NCBI RefSeq assembly: GCF_001595985.1
Contig: NZ_LOJJ01000003.1
Coordinates: 496,001 to 560,000 of the forward strand
From: Polynucleobacter sinensis
Lineage (GTDB): Bacteria > Pseudomonadota > Gammaproteobacteria > Burkholderiales > Burkholderiaceae
Length of the DNA: 64,000 nucleotides
Direction: 5' to 3'
Each line of letters opens with the position of its first letter. Position 1 is the first letter of the stretch. The notes under the pieces were generated by a model, which worked only from the letters and a program-made list of their open reading frames with translations, searched no databases and was not told the origin of the DNA. Shown here one piece after another: positions 55,364-64,000 of the stretch. Position numbers and translations under genes: made by a program.

Positions 55364-56434
55364 TTATTTATTGATTTTGTCGTACCAGAGCTCATGGTGC
55401 TCTTTAGCCCAAGTAGCATCAACGTAACCAGTCTTCATGCCGTCAATTGAACCTTGCATACCAATAGTACCGATATAAATATGGCCCATTGCCATGGCGG
55501 TCATCAAGATTGCGGCTGAGCTATGAATAATATTAGCCAACTGCATAGTGCCGCGGGTGTACTGAATATCCATAAAAGGAACAATCATATCGAGCACAAA
55601 TCCTGAAGCTGAAATCGTCAAGCCGAGGAAGACCATACCAAACCAGAACCAAAACTTTTCTCCAAAGTTAAAGAATCCAGCCGGAACATGCTTGCCAGAA
55701 AAAATTCCGCCGAATGACAATAACCAAGCCATGTCCCCTTCTCCAAAAATATTCTTACGAACAAAGAGGAAGAAGAAAATCACAATGCTCAATGTAAACA
55801 GTGGACCTGTGAAGTTATGGATGTTTTTACAAACCATCAGGAAAGAGCCGTAAGCAACGCCACCCATCAATGGCATAGCAAAATATTTGCCATACAAAAT
55901 CAAGAGGCCAGTAAATGCCAAGGCAATAAAGCTAAAAGCCATTGTCCAATGGGTTAATCGATCAAAAGCATTAAAGCGTTTGATTTTTGTGCCCGACAAA
56001 GGCGCATGCAACTTAATTGGGCCCTTAATGGTGTACATGGCAATCACGCCGAAGAAAGCAAGAGCTAAGAGCCAACCACCATAAACGGTAATCACACCAT
56101 TGCGAATCACGCGCCATTGCTGGCCAGCACGCTGAATCAGAACGCTTGCCTCTTTATCAGGAATACTGACATAGTTATAAGGGTCGCCATTCGCAGATTG
56201 CCAAATAGATTGACTTGCTGGAGGCGCAGTATTTGCAGGTCTAGCCTGAGCTTCACTGCCCTTAGCCAGATCACTTGGATTCGCGGGTACATACAAGGGA
56301 TGATCCACCCCGCTAGGCGAAGGAAGTGGAGTCATTTGAGTGCGCTCCGCAAAGCTCACGCCGCTCGCAAGACTCATTGACAATCCAGCAGCCACCACCA
56401 AAGTGCGTAGAACTTTAGAGAATGATCGATTCAT
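55364..56434 (-). CDS. fdhC: Formate dehydrogenase gamma subunit, cytochrome b556
   Basis: A 356-residue protein with a signal-like N-terminus and a periplasmic segment of about 90 residues before the first of five membrane helices. Haem ligands sit in DRLTHWTMAF, KNIHNFTGPL and HSSAAILMTAMAMGHIYIG. It anchors the enzyme and passes electrons to quinone. The long N-terminal extension is larger than in E. coli FdnI (217 residues). Confidence 0.88.
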   Translation of the reverse strand: MNRSFSKVLRTLVVAAGLSMSLASGVSFAERTQMTPLPSPSGVDHPLYVPANPSDLAKGSEAQARPANTAPPASQSIWQSANGDPYNYVSIPDKEASVLIQRAGQQWRVIRNGVITVYGGWLLALAFFGVIAMYTIKGPIKLHAPLSGTKIKRFNAFDRLTHWTMAFSFIALAFTGLLILYGKYFAMPLMGGVAYGSFLMVCKNIHNFTGPLFTLSIVIFFFLFVRKNIFGEGDMAWLLSFGGIFSGKHVPAGFFNFGEKFWFWFGMVFLGLTISASGFVLDMIVPFMDIQYTRGTMQLANIIHSSAAILMTAMAMGHIYIGTIGMQGSIDGMKTGYVDATWAKEHHELWYDKINK

Positions 56435-56482
56435 ACAAATTTCCTTAAACGGTTTTCGTTCTATTTATTGTTGTTTAGATGA

Positions 56483-56719
56483 TCACTTTGCGCGTGAATA
56501 CTCGGTCTGCTTCTGATTGCGCTTGTTAATCGCCTCCGTCCAACTTGCTTGATCACCAGGAGTCCATCCCTTAGTCATAAAGCCGTTATCGGCCCCCATA
56601 TAAGGCGCCACATCCGGCCGCTTGGCTGCTTTAGCAGCAATTTCAGGCGGCTCGGAGCAGGCCATCAATAATGCACCCGCTGCCAAACAAACGCCTAGAG
56701 TTTTGAAATTGGGTTTCAT
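56483..56719 (-). CDS. Small lipoprotein of the formate dehydrogenase operon
   Basis: A 78-residue protein with a lipobox LMAC (Cys near residue 21) and a short mature part with no known domain (GFMTKGWTPGDQASWTEAI). It overlaps the beta gene end by four bases and precedes the gamma gene by 48 bases. It is probably an accessory outer- or inner-membrane lipoprotein. It is not one of the known FDH subunits as far as I can tell. Confidence 0.75.
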   Translation of the reverse strand: MKPNFKTLGVCLAAGALLMACSEPPEIAAKAAKRPDVAPYMGADNGFMTKGWTPGDQASWTEAINKRNQKQTEYSRAK

Positions 56720-57375
56720 GATTTAGCTCCTGGAATTTTATCGGCAGGCGTTGGTGCTGGGGCTGGCGAACCAGATGGGCCGTAAGCAGTCGACCAACCA
56801 AAAATTTCATTACCTGGATATCTTCCATTGGCCTCACGCACAGCTACACGTTTGGCGTAAATGCTAGAAATTACCTCGCTATCGCCACCAATGAGGGCCT
56901 TTGTAGAACACATCTCGGCGCAAAGAGGCAACTTACCCTCAGCCAAACGATTACGGCCATATTTCTCAAACTCGGCAACGCTACCATTCACCTCTGGACC
57001 ACCGCTACAGAATGTGCACTTATCCATTTTGCTACGAACACCAAAGGCGCCTTTACTCAAGAACTGAGGCGCGCCAAACGGGCAAGCAAAAGAGCAGTAA
57101 CCACAGCCGATGCAAATATCTTTGTCATGCAACACCACACCTTCATCGGTACGATAGAAGCAATCTACTGGGCAAACAGCCATACATGGTGCATCGGTAC
57201 AGTGCATACAAGCAACAGAAACCGATTTCTCTTGGCCGATGATGCCGTCATTCACAGTAACTACACGACGACGATTGACACCCCAAGGTACTTCGTTATC
57301 GTTCTTACAAGCAGTAACACAGCCGTTGCACTCAATGCAACGCTCTGTGTCACAAATAAATTTCATTCTTGCCAT
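56716..57375 (-). CDS. fdhB: Formate dehydrogenase beta subunit, iron-sulfur
   Basis: A 219-residue ferredoxin-type protein with four 4Fe-4S cluster motifs: CIECNGCVTACKN, CMHCTDAPCMAVCPVDC, CIGCGYCSFACPFGAP and CTFCSGG with CAEMCSTKA. It has no membrane helix, unlike E. coli FdnH, and relays electrons from alpha to gamma. It follows the alpha gene by 27 bases and overlaps the lipoprotein gene. Confidence 0.93.
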   Translation of the reverse strand: MARMKFICDTERCIECNGCVTACKNDNEVPWGVNRRRVVTVNDGIIGQEKSVSVACMHCTDAPCMAVCPVDCFYRTDEGVVLHDKDICIGCGYCSFACPFGAPQFLSKGAFGVRSKMDKCTFCSGGPEVNGSVAEFEKYGRNRLAEGKLPLCAEMCSTKALIGGDSEVISSIYAKRVAVREANGRYPGNEIFGWSTAYGPSGSPAPAPTPADKIPGAKS

Positions 57376-57402
57376 TGTGTTCTCCTGACTTTATTTTTTG
57401 AC

Positions 57403-60387
57403 TTAGGCAAATTTTTCGATTTGACACATAGTGGTTTTTGTTTCTTGCATCATCGTCACCTGGTCATAGCCATAGGTTGTTGCGGTATTTACCGCCTCAC
57501 CTTGAATTAGTGGGGCAGCACCCTCTGGGTAATATTTGCGCAAGTCATTACCTTGCCACCAACCTGCAAAGTGGAATGGCACAAACGCAGTACCTTGATC
57601 GACCCTCTCAGTGACGAGCGCGCGCACTTTAATCTTGGCACCAGTTGGGGATTTAACCCACACATAATCCCAATTCTTAATGCCACGAGCTTCAGCTGCC
57701 TTCGGATTAATCTCGACAAAGTTCTCTTGTTGCAATTCTGCCAACCAAGGATTTGAACGAGTCTCATCACCGCCGCCCTCGTACTCAACCAAACGACCAG
57801 AGGTCAAAATGATTGGGAACTTCTCATACAACTTCTCATTCAAGTTCTTATCTTGGAGAGTCTTGTAGAGAGTTGGCAAGCGCCAGAAATTCTTCTTATC
57901 AGCGGAAGTTGGGTACTTACGCATCATTGGCTCATTAGTACTGTAGAGCGCCTCGCGGTGGACTGGAATTGGATCTGGGAAGTTCCATACAACCGCACGG
58001 GCTTTTGCATTACCGAATGGATGGCAGCCGTTTTTCATAACGACACGCTGGATACCGCCGGACAAGTCCGTCTTCCAGTTCTTACCTTCAGCCAATTTTT
58101 GCTCTTCTTCAGTCAGTTGATTCCACCAACCCAGTTTTTTCACAAATACGTGATCGAACTCTGGGTAACCAGTGGTAATGGCAGAACCTTTTGAGTAAGA
58201 ACCATCTTCTGCAAGCAAATTCTTGCCATCTTTTTCAACACCGAAGTTTGCACGGAAGTTACCGCCACCTTCCATAACGCTCTTGCTAGTGTCATAGAGA
58301 TTGGGTGATCCTGGATGCTTGATTGCCGCAGTACCGTAGCAAGGCCAAGGTAAACCGTAGTAGTCACCAGCAGTATCGTAACCAGTGACAGGATCAACAC
58401 CACCGCGCGACTTCAAAGTCTTAGGATCAAATACACCAGCCATTCTCATGTGCGCCTTCAAGCGCTCAGGAGTTTGTCCTGTGTAACCAATCGTCCATAC
58501 GGAACGATTGATCTCACGCAAGATAGATTCAATCTCAGGTTCTCTCCATTGCTTTCCAGCAAATTTAGAATTGAGCATCTTATAGTTCTTGGAGAGCTCT
58601 TCACCAAAACCTAAGCGATCTGCAAAGGCCTGCATGATCGCATGGTCTGGTACAGACTCAAATAAAGGATCAATCACCTTCTCACGCCATTGCAATGAAC
58701 GGTTTGAAGCAGTAGCAGAACCCGTTGTTTCAAACTGAGTCGTTGCAGGCAATAAGTAAACGTTTCGATTCTTATTTACCTCTTGACCTTCAGCAGGCGG
58801 CATTGCCGCCATCGCTGCAGTTGCACTTGGATAAGGGTCGACAACAACCAATAAATCCAACTTATCCATCGCGCGCTTCATATCCAAGCCGCGTGTTTGT
58901 GAGTTTGGAGCATGACCCCAGAAGAACAAACCCTTGACGTTAGTCTGTTGGTCAATCATGTCGCTCTTCTCTAGCACCGCATCAACCCAACGGGATACGG
59001 TAGTGCCAGACTTCTCCATCATATCGGGAGCGTAGCGACCTTTGATCCACTCATAGTCAACACCCCACACCGAGGCGAAGTGTTTCCAAGATCCCGCCGC
59101 GAGACCATAGTAGCCAGGCAATGAGTCTGGGTTAGGGCCAACGTCGGTAGCACCTTGAACGTTATCGTGACCGCGGAAAATATTCGCGCCACCACCTGAC
59201 TTACCAATATTGCCTAAAGCTAACTGCAGGATGCAGGATGCACGCACCATGGCATTACCAATGGTGTGTTGCGTTTGACCCATACACCAAACCAATGTGC
59301 TTGGACGATTCTTCGCCATAGTTTCAGCAACTTTATACATCTGCGCTTCAGGCACTCCGCATGCTTCTTCAACATTTTTTGGAGTCCACTTTTCCATGAC
59401 TTCTTTGCGAATCTCATCCATGCCGTAGACGCGGTCATTGATGTACTTCTTATCTTCCCAGCCATTATTGAAGATGTGATACAGAACACCAAACAAGAAT
59501 GGAATATCTGTACCAGAGCGAATACGAACATATTGGTCAGACTTCGCCGCTGTACGGGTGTAACGAGGATCAACCACGATCACCTTACAACCATTTTCTT
59601 TTGCATGGAGCAAGCTCAACATGGACACTGGATGCGCTTCTGCAGCGTTAGAGCCAATGTACAAAGCCGCCTTGGCATTCATCATGTCGTTATAGCTATT
59701 GGTCATCGCACCATAGCCCCAGGTGTTTGCTACACCGGCAACTGTTGTGGAGTGACAGATACGAGCCTGATGGTCTGTATTGTTGGTTCCAAAGAAAGAA
59801 ACCCACTTGCGCAATAAATACGCTTGCTCATTGTTGTGCTTCGAAGACCCAATGAAGAACAGGGAATCTGGACTGTACTTACTACGAAGGTCCTTCATCT
59901 GCGCAGTAATCTCTGTAAGCGCTTGATCCCAAGAAATTCGCTGATACTTACCGTCCACCAATTTCATTGGATAGCGTAGACGGAAATCACCATGGCCGTG
60001 CTCACGCAGGGATGCACCTTTTGCACAGTAAGAACCTAAATTGATTGGGGAATCAAATGCTGAATCTTGACGAACCCAAACACCATTCTCCACTGTTGCA
60101 TCGGTCGCGCAACCTACAGAGCAGTGAGTACAGATCGTTCTTTTAACTTCAATCTTTCCCTTGCCATCGAGCATTGCTTTGCTTGGTTCGGCAACCGCCT
60201 TTTGCACTAAGGTGAGTTGACTAGCTGCAATTCCAGCACCAACACCTACGCCAGAGCGCTTTAAAAAAGTTCGACGGTCCATGGTAGGAACCGCAGACTG
60301 AAGTCCACGTGACAAACTACCGATGAGACGTGATGCAGGCGTGGAACGACTGCTTTGTGGGGTATTGGATTTACGAGTCAGACTCAT
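57403..60387 (-). CDS. fdhA: Formate dehydrogenase alpha subunit, Cys type, Tat-exported
   Basis: A 994-residue molybdopterin enzyme. The Tat motif RRTFLK is at 38-43; the proximal 4Fe-4S cluster uses C86, C89, C93 and C121. The active-site segment ARICHSTTVAG has Cys at about residue 211 where E. coli FdnG has selenocysteine; there is no in-frame TGA. It oxidises formate to CO2 in the periplasm. The metal is W or Mo; the nearby tungstate transporter favours W, by inference. Confidence 0.95.
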   Translation of the reverse strand: MSLTRKSNTPQSSRSTPASRLIGSLSRGLQSAVPTMDRRTFLKRSGVGVGAGIAASQLTLVQKAVAEPSKAMLDGKGKIEVKRTICTHCSVGCATDATVENGVWVRQDSAFDSPINLGSYCAKGASLREHGHGDFRLRYPMKLVDGKYQRISWDQALTEITAQMKDLRSKYSPDSLFFIGSSKHNNEQAYLLRKWVSFFGTNNTDHQARICHSTTVAGVANTWGYGAMTNSYNDMMNAKAALYIGSNAAEAHPVSMLSLLHAKENGCKVIVVDPRYTRTAAKSDQYVRIRSGTDIPFLFGVLYHIFNNGWEDKKYINDRVYGMDEIRKEVMEKWTPKNVEEACGVPEAQMYKVAETMAKNRPSTLVWCMGQTQHTIGNAMVRASCILQLALGNIGKSGGGANIFRGHDNVQGATDVGPNPDSLPGYYGLAAGSWKHFASVWGVDYEWIKGRYAPDMMEKSGTTVSRWVDAVLEKSDMIDQQTNVKGLFFWGHAPNSQTRGLDMKRAMDKLDLLVVVDPYPSATAAMAAMPPAEGQEVNKNRNVYLLPATTQFETTGSATASNRSLQWREKVIDPLFESVPDHAIMQAFADRLGFGEELSKNYKMLNSKFAGKQWREPEIESILREINRSVWTIGYTGQTPERLKAHMRMAGVFDPKTLKSRGGVDPVTGYDTAGDYYGLPWPCYGTAAIKHPGSPNLYDTSKSVMEGGGNFRANFGVEKDGKNLLAEDGSYSKGSAITTGYPEFDHVFVKKLGWWNQLTEEEQKLAEGKNWKTDLSGGIQRVVMKNGCHPFGNAKARAVVWNFPDPIPVHREALYSTNEPMMRKYPTSADKKNFWRLPTLYKTLQDKNLNEKLYEKFPIILTSGRLVEYEGGGDETRSNPWLAELQQENFVEINPKAAEARGIKNWDYVWVKSPTGAKIKVRALVTERVDQGTAFVPFHFAGWWQGNDLRKYYPEGAAPLIQGEAVNTATTYGYDQVTMMQETKTTMCQIEKFA

Positions 60388-60447
60388 ATTTTGTCCCTGA
60401 GAAAGATTTTTTATTAATTATTGAATGTAACTAAATCGACAGCCTAC

Positions 60448-60669
60448 TTACAGCATGGTGGTTTCGTAGTACTTACGAATGTGTGCCGTGAGTTGATAAC
60501 CGTCATCTTTACCCTTGACGGTACTACCAATCTCTTGAATAACAGCCTTACCAATAGAGGTTTGAGAGGCTACTGCAACAGCACCAACAGTGGCGCCCGC
60601 TCCGATGAAAAACTTTCTGCGTGAAGGCTGATTTTCTTCCGCTACAGCAGTTGTGGATTTATTACTCAT
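60448..60669 (-). CDS. Formate-dehydrogenase-region Tat target protein
   Basis: A 73-residue protein. Tat motif SRRKFFIG near residue 17, a hydrophobic stretch, and a C-terminus YQLTAHIRKYYETTML. This matches the TIGR02811 formate dehydrogenase region Tat target. The role is unknown; it is always near FDH genes. It precedes the alpha gene by 60 bases. Confidence 0.88.
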   Translation of the reverse strand: MSNKSTTAVAEENQPSRRKFFIGAGATVGAVAVASQTSIGKAVIQEIGSTVKGKDDGYQLTAHIRKYYETTML

Positions 60670-60783
60670 CGCATGCTCCCATTTAGTGCAAATTGATATA
60701 GAACAAGTGTAATTGGTAAATGCATTTTTTGCATATTTGTAATATTTTTTCTTCTAAGGGTTTTCATCTTGTGCATTGCACCA

Positions 60784-61428
60784 TTAAATCATGTCAAAAC
60801 TCTGCCCTTCGATCGCCAAAAATTCTCGCGTTAAGGCTGCAACAGATTGATACAGATGCATATCAGGGATCAAATCTATTGCATCGCACAACTCGTCATA
60901 CCAAGGGCGAATATGGTCATTAAAAAATATGCGCTGATTCGTTAAATTGGATATCTCTACATCATCACCAGCAATCAGGTAGCGCATCACCTCACACAAC
61001 GCTGCAATATGGTCTTCCGTCTCGGTAACCTCATCAGCTGATTCAAGCCCAAAAGCATCCAAAGCACGGCGTACCTCAACCAAGGGCTTCTCATTTAAAT
61101 GCCCAGCCATATAGAAGGAACCGTTAAGAATAATATTGGGGCGGCCTACGCTGATGAAGTTGCGATCAAATTCCTCGTGCCAAGCATGGGCTGGATTGCT
61201 TTTGGCGAGCTCTACAACGTCAGCCCACACTTTAGCCAAAGGTGCATCATCCGCTTGCCCCTCTTGTCCATCTGGTATGGATGCGGCAATTTGATCCAAC
61301 AATTCCTGATCGGGCGGCTGATGAAAAAATCTGGCAATCAACCCGTACAAGTCCGCACGAGCCAAATCCTCTGGCAAACCCTCATCACCCACTGTTGTTA
61401 CTGCACTCTGCTTTGTTTGCTCACTCAT
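60784..61428 (-). CDS. TorD/DmsD-like chaperone for molybdoenzyme
   Basis: A 214-residue all-helical protein with the DLARADLYGLIARFF start, WHEEFDRNFISV and DHIRPWYDELC segments of the TorD family. It should bind the Tat signal of FdhA and aid cofactor insertion. Its start overlaps the upstream polyferredoxin gene end by four bases. A 114-bp AT-rich gap separates it from the small Tat gene. Confidence 0.88.
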   Translation of the reverse strand: MSEQTKQSAVTTVGDEGLPEDLARADLYGLIARFFHQPPDQELLDQIAASIPDGQEGQADDAPLAKVWADVVELAKSNPAHAWHEEFDRNFISVGRPNIILNGSFYMAGHLNEKPLVEVRRALDAFGLESADEVTETEDHIAALCEVMRYLIAGDDVEISNLTNQRIFFNDHIRPWYDELCDAIDLIPDMHLYQSVAALTREFLAIEGQSFDMI

Positions 61429-63515
61429 AATTCTTTATTCACCATATCGACAACACGGCAGTCGCCGCACATCTTTAGTCTGTCCAGCGCAGCGCCAGCA
61501 AACGCCCCGTGCGTGCCTAACTTAGCCAACATTAAATCCACCATTTTGGAAGTGCCAAAAACCTTGCCGCAACTAATGCAGTGAAAAGGCTTGGTCTCAT
61601 TCAGCTCCACCTTCTGCTTGCGTTGCTCAACCGTGAGCAATCGTGGGGACAAGGTTAAGGCTTGCTCGGGACAAGTTTGAACGCAGATGCCGCATTGAAC
61701 ACACTGCTTCTCAATAAATGACAACTTTGGCTCATCCAAATTATCGAGCAAAGCCCCCTCAGGACAACTACCCACGCAGGACATGCAAAGCGTGCAGGCA
61801 TCCTTATTGATGGCGAGGCCACCTAAGAATGATGATTTTGGTAATGCCACGCCTTCTACAGGTAGAGTTGCCTTAGCCTGCTTTTGCAAGTGCTCTAAAA
61901 CAGCTTCAATCGTTTCGCGTTTTTGATTACCTAAACCAAAGCTTGCGGGAGTGCAGATTGCAGACAACGCACCCCTTTGACGCAATTTACCCATGGCTGA
62001 GGACGCCACAGCAATATCATCCGCAGAATCAAGTTGAATCAAGGAAATTCTCGCATCAAATCCGTAGGCTGCCAAAATAGCATTTCCCAAGGCGCTTTGT
62101 GTTGCAAGCGCTTCGCGATAAGCAGGATCCTCATCGCCAGTCAGCAACAAAATCACCTCCCCAAAACCATATGCCAAAGCGCCAAGCCAGAGATCTAAAC
62201 CAGTAGAGGCAATGTGCTCAATACCGTATGGCAGAACGAAGGAAGGAAGGCCTTCAACGCGCTTTGAGTTAAGGTGAGCAGCACGACCAAGCGCATCAAT
62301 GAGTTGAGTGCCAGCTTTCAGGTTATGCAATAACAAAGTAGGAGCCACAGATTGCTTGAGTTTCGCACTCTCAACACCAAAAACCGAAGCAAGCATTTTG
62401 ATTTCTTTGCCTTGGTGCGACACGCTAGGGTAGTTGTAACGCATAGCACCAGATGGACAAACACTTGAACACGCACCGCAACCCATGCACAAATTGGGAT
62501 TTACTTCGACTGTGCCTTGCCCATTTTTAAATACAGAGTGAATAGCACCTGTTGAACAAACATCGATACAAGCATTACATCCAACTTTGCCATTGCGTCC
62601 ATGGGCGCATACTTTTTCGTTGTAGGCAAAGTACTTCGGCTTTTCAAATTCGCCGACCAGCCCAAGTAGTTGATTGACTACTAAAGCCTGATCAAAGGGA
62701 TCCCTTCCTGGCGCGAAGTACCCTTGCGGGGTTTGGCTCATACGCATCTGCGGATTGGCTCGCAAATCCATAATCAAATCAAATTCTGCATTACGTTTTC
62801 GCTCAGCGCGATCAAAGTTAATGGCGCCAATACTAGCGCAAGCCGTCACACACTCACGATGGGATTTACACTGCTCCAGATTAATCTGGAAGGAGTCATC
62901 AATTGCGCCTGACGGACAAACCTCGACACAAGCGCCGCAACGGGTGCACATTTCAGGATCAATTGGATTTTGCAAATCCCAATCAACCGTAAAGTGTCCG
63001 AGATAACCTTCCAACTTTGTAACGTTACCCGTATAGATAGGAAAATTTCTCGCGATAGGTAAAGTGCTGGGCTCAGTGCAAAGCACTGAGACATCCAAAG
63101 AGTCGCTAAGCTTTTCAGCCCAAGGCAAGGCTTGGTTGCCTGGACCCACAATTAATAAACGGCCCTGACTCTCATAATTCACTACTGAAACAGGTTCTGC
63201 TTCTGGCATATCGGCCAGGGCGAGCAAAGCAGCAATTTTAGGACCCGATGATTTTGCCTCTTGAGTCCACCCCGCCACTTCGCGAATATTGACAAAACGT
63301 AATGGTGCAATCAGAGGCTTTTCTGATTGCGCAGCTAACTCACCAAATAGCGCACTCTCCTGGGTGCAAGCAATCACGATAGAGTCGCTACCTTCAAACA
63401 CCTTGAGTACGGAGCCAACTTCCTGCCTGCACAAAGAGGTGTGCATTGAAACACCCAATCCTTTTGCATCCAAGGGCATAGTTCCATTGCAATTACAGAT
63501 TAATTTTTGGCTCAT
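61425..63515 (-). CDS. Polyferredoxin-like 4Fe-4S protein of the FDH operon
   Basis: About 696 residues from ATG at 63515; an 18-codon longer frame overlaps the upstream gene and was rejected. It has several cluster motifs: CTRCGACVEVCPSGA, CKSHRECVTAC, CNACIDVCSTGA, CMGCGACSSVCPSGA, CTLCMSCVGSCPEGA and CVQCGICVQTCPEQA. The C-terminus has CISCG and CGDCR pairs that may bind zinc or another cluster. It is cytoplasmic and may feed electrons or serve FDH maturation. Such proteins are common next to FDH genes in this group. Confidence 0.85.
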   Translation of the reverse strand: MSQKLICNCNGTMPLDAKGLGVSMHTSLCRQEVGSVLKVFEGSDSIVIACTQESALFGELAAQSEKPLIAPLRFVNIREVAGWTQEAKSSGPKIAALLALADMPEAEPVSVVNYESQGRLLIVGPGNQALPWAEKLSDSLDVSVLCTEPSTLPIARNFPIYTGNVTKLEGYLGHFTVDWDLQNPIDPEMCTRCGACVEVCPSGAIDDSFQINLEQCKSHRECVTACASIGAINFDRAERKRNAEFDLIMDLRANPQMRMSQTPQGYFAPGRDPFDQALVVNQLLGLVGEFEKPKYFAYNEKVCAHGRNGKVGCNACIDVCSTGAIHSVFKNGQGTVEVNPNLCMGCGACSSVCPSGAMRYNYPSVSHQGKEIKMLASVFGVESAKLKQSVAPTLLLHNLKAGTQLIDALGRAAHLNSKRVEGLPSFVLPYGIEHIASTGLDLWLGALAYGFGEVILLLTGDEDPAYREALATQSALGNAILAAYGFDARISLIQLDSADDIAVASSAMGKLRQRGALSAICTPASFGLGNQKRETIEAVLEHLQKQAKATLPVEGVALPKSSFLGGLAINKDACTLCMSCVGSCPEGALLDNLDEPKLSFIEKQCVQCGICVQTCPEQALTLSPRLLTVEQRKQKVELNETKPFHCISCGKVFGTSKMVDLMLAKLGTHGAFAGAALDRLKMCGDCRVVDMVNKEL

Positions 63516-63525
63516 GAAAATCTTC

Positions 63526-64000
63526 TTAACTGGTCTTCTTATCAATAGGGGCTGGATCCATGTCCCCAACCTCCCCTTTAGAAGTTGGATGTGTGGATGT
63601 TAAATCAGCTTGTTCTAATGTAGGCGAAGTTGGTTGATTTGACTCAGAGGATGGAGTTAAGGCAGTCTCTGACGCTTGGACATCCTCGCTAACGTCCTTG
63701 CGGAAGATATTGAGCATATCTGATTGCACCATACGCTTGAGCATATCCATAGGAATAGGATCAGGCTTTGAATAATCATCAATATAGATATCTAGGCCAT
63801 CCATCACATTGAAATGGGGATCTGAAAACATCTTTTTCATTGCTGCCTGCTGAACCGCAGGATCAACACCTGGCTTCATAAAGGCAGAGAAGTCTGGAGC
63901 CAATCGATCAATCTTTTCAACATCTTCTAAAGTCAGCAGTGGAAGATCTGAGCTCTCGGGAGGCACCCCCTGAGGCTCTAACTGACCCAGAGACTCGGGG
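63526..64000 (-). CDS. DUF3306 protein, 5' end cut by window
   Basis: The frame has no stop up to the window edge (upstream codons read PESLGQLEPQG), so a GTG at 63966 is not the real start. The conserved block SDPHFNVMDGLDIYIDDY with YSKPDPIPMDML is the DUF3306 signature. A low-complexity Ser/Thr/Pro tail follows. It is found beside FDH-associated ferredoxin genes, and its role is unknown. It ends ten bases before the polyferredoxin start. Confidence 0.85.
   Translation of the reverse strand, partial: PESLGQLEPQGVPPESSDLPLLTLEDVEKIDRLAPDFSAFMKPGVDPAVQQAAMKKMFSDPHFNVMDGLDIYIDDYSKPDPIPMDMLKRMVQSDMLNIFRKDVSEDVQASETALTPSSESNQPTSPTLEQADLTSTHPTSKGEVGDMDPAPIDKKTS

Noticed and set aside
57403..60387. 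Possible selenocysteine codon in the formate dehydrogenase gene
   Set aside because: The active-site position is a cysteine codon and the frame has no internal TGA.
60693..60706. FNR-like word TTGAT-N4-AACAA upstream of the small Tat gene
   Set aside because: One mismatch from consensus; such words are expected about twice by chance in 64 kb, and it lies very close to the start codon.

Overview
The window looks like a chromosomal segment of a free-living betaproteobacterium of the Burkholderiales, most likely Polynucleobacter or a close relative. This rests on the trxA-rho-rpmE order next to a RecB-like nuclease, repeated Bug/TctC-type binding proteins, the OxyR/rubrerythrin cassette, the layout of the formate dehydrogenase genes, moderate GC and dense packing. 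I see no rRNA, tRNA, CRISPR array, insertion sequence, phage gene or integrase, and no gene-free stretch longer than 300 bases. The genes at both edges are cut.

Layout. 1-8.4 kb: a cut AddB-like nuclease gene, then trxA, rho, rpmE (type B), a membrane glycosyltransferase and a MATE exporter. 8.4-15.8 kb: two envelope proteins, a Bug binding protein, an unusual DsbB with a DUF5993 partner, a crotonase-like protein, a fumarylacetoacetase-family enzyme, a SemiSWEET, a cytochrome c and Fur-controlled feoAB. 16-18 kb: a ModE-type regulator divergent from a tungstate-binding protein (tupA). 18-33.8 kb: mixed housekeeping genes (GNAT, YbgC, RhlE, SelD, truncated haemoglobin, LOG protein, beta-CASP nuclease, NAD(P)H-hydrate dehydratase, EamA) and several small uncharacterised proteins.

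33.8-39.5 kb: a catabolic operon of TcuA and TcuB homologues with a fumarylacetoacetase-family enzyme, a Bug binding protein and a class V aminotransferase. 39.5-43 kb: an EamA transporter and a 2-hydroxy-acid dehydrogenase followed by three small or uncharacterised genes. 43-48.5 kb: an oxidative-stress block with an old-yellow-enzyme reductase, oxyR, rubrerythrin, rubredoxin, rubredoxin reductase, a PuuD-like membrane protein and Fe-SOD. 48.7-53.6 kb: a Bug protein, 3-hydroxybutyrate dehydrogenase, YqaA, cardiolipin synthase with an EEP phosphatase, and a BFD-like ferredoxin.

53.7-64 kb: tungstate permease and ATPase genes (tupBC), convergent with a membrane-bound formate dehydrogenase operon. 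That operon holds a polyferredoxin, a TorD-like chaperone, a small Tat protein, the alpha, beta and gamma subunits and a small lipoprotein. The two Tup loci and the formate dehydrogenase probably form one functional unit: tungstate or molybdate is imported for the cofactor of the cysteine-type FdhA. The tup genes are split by about 36 kb, with the likely metal-sensing regulator at the tupA end.
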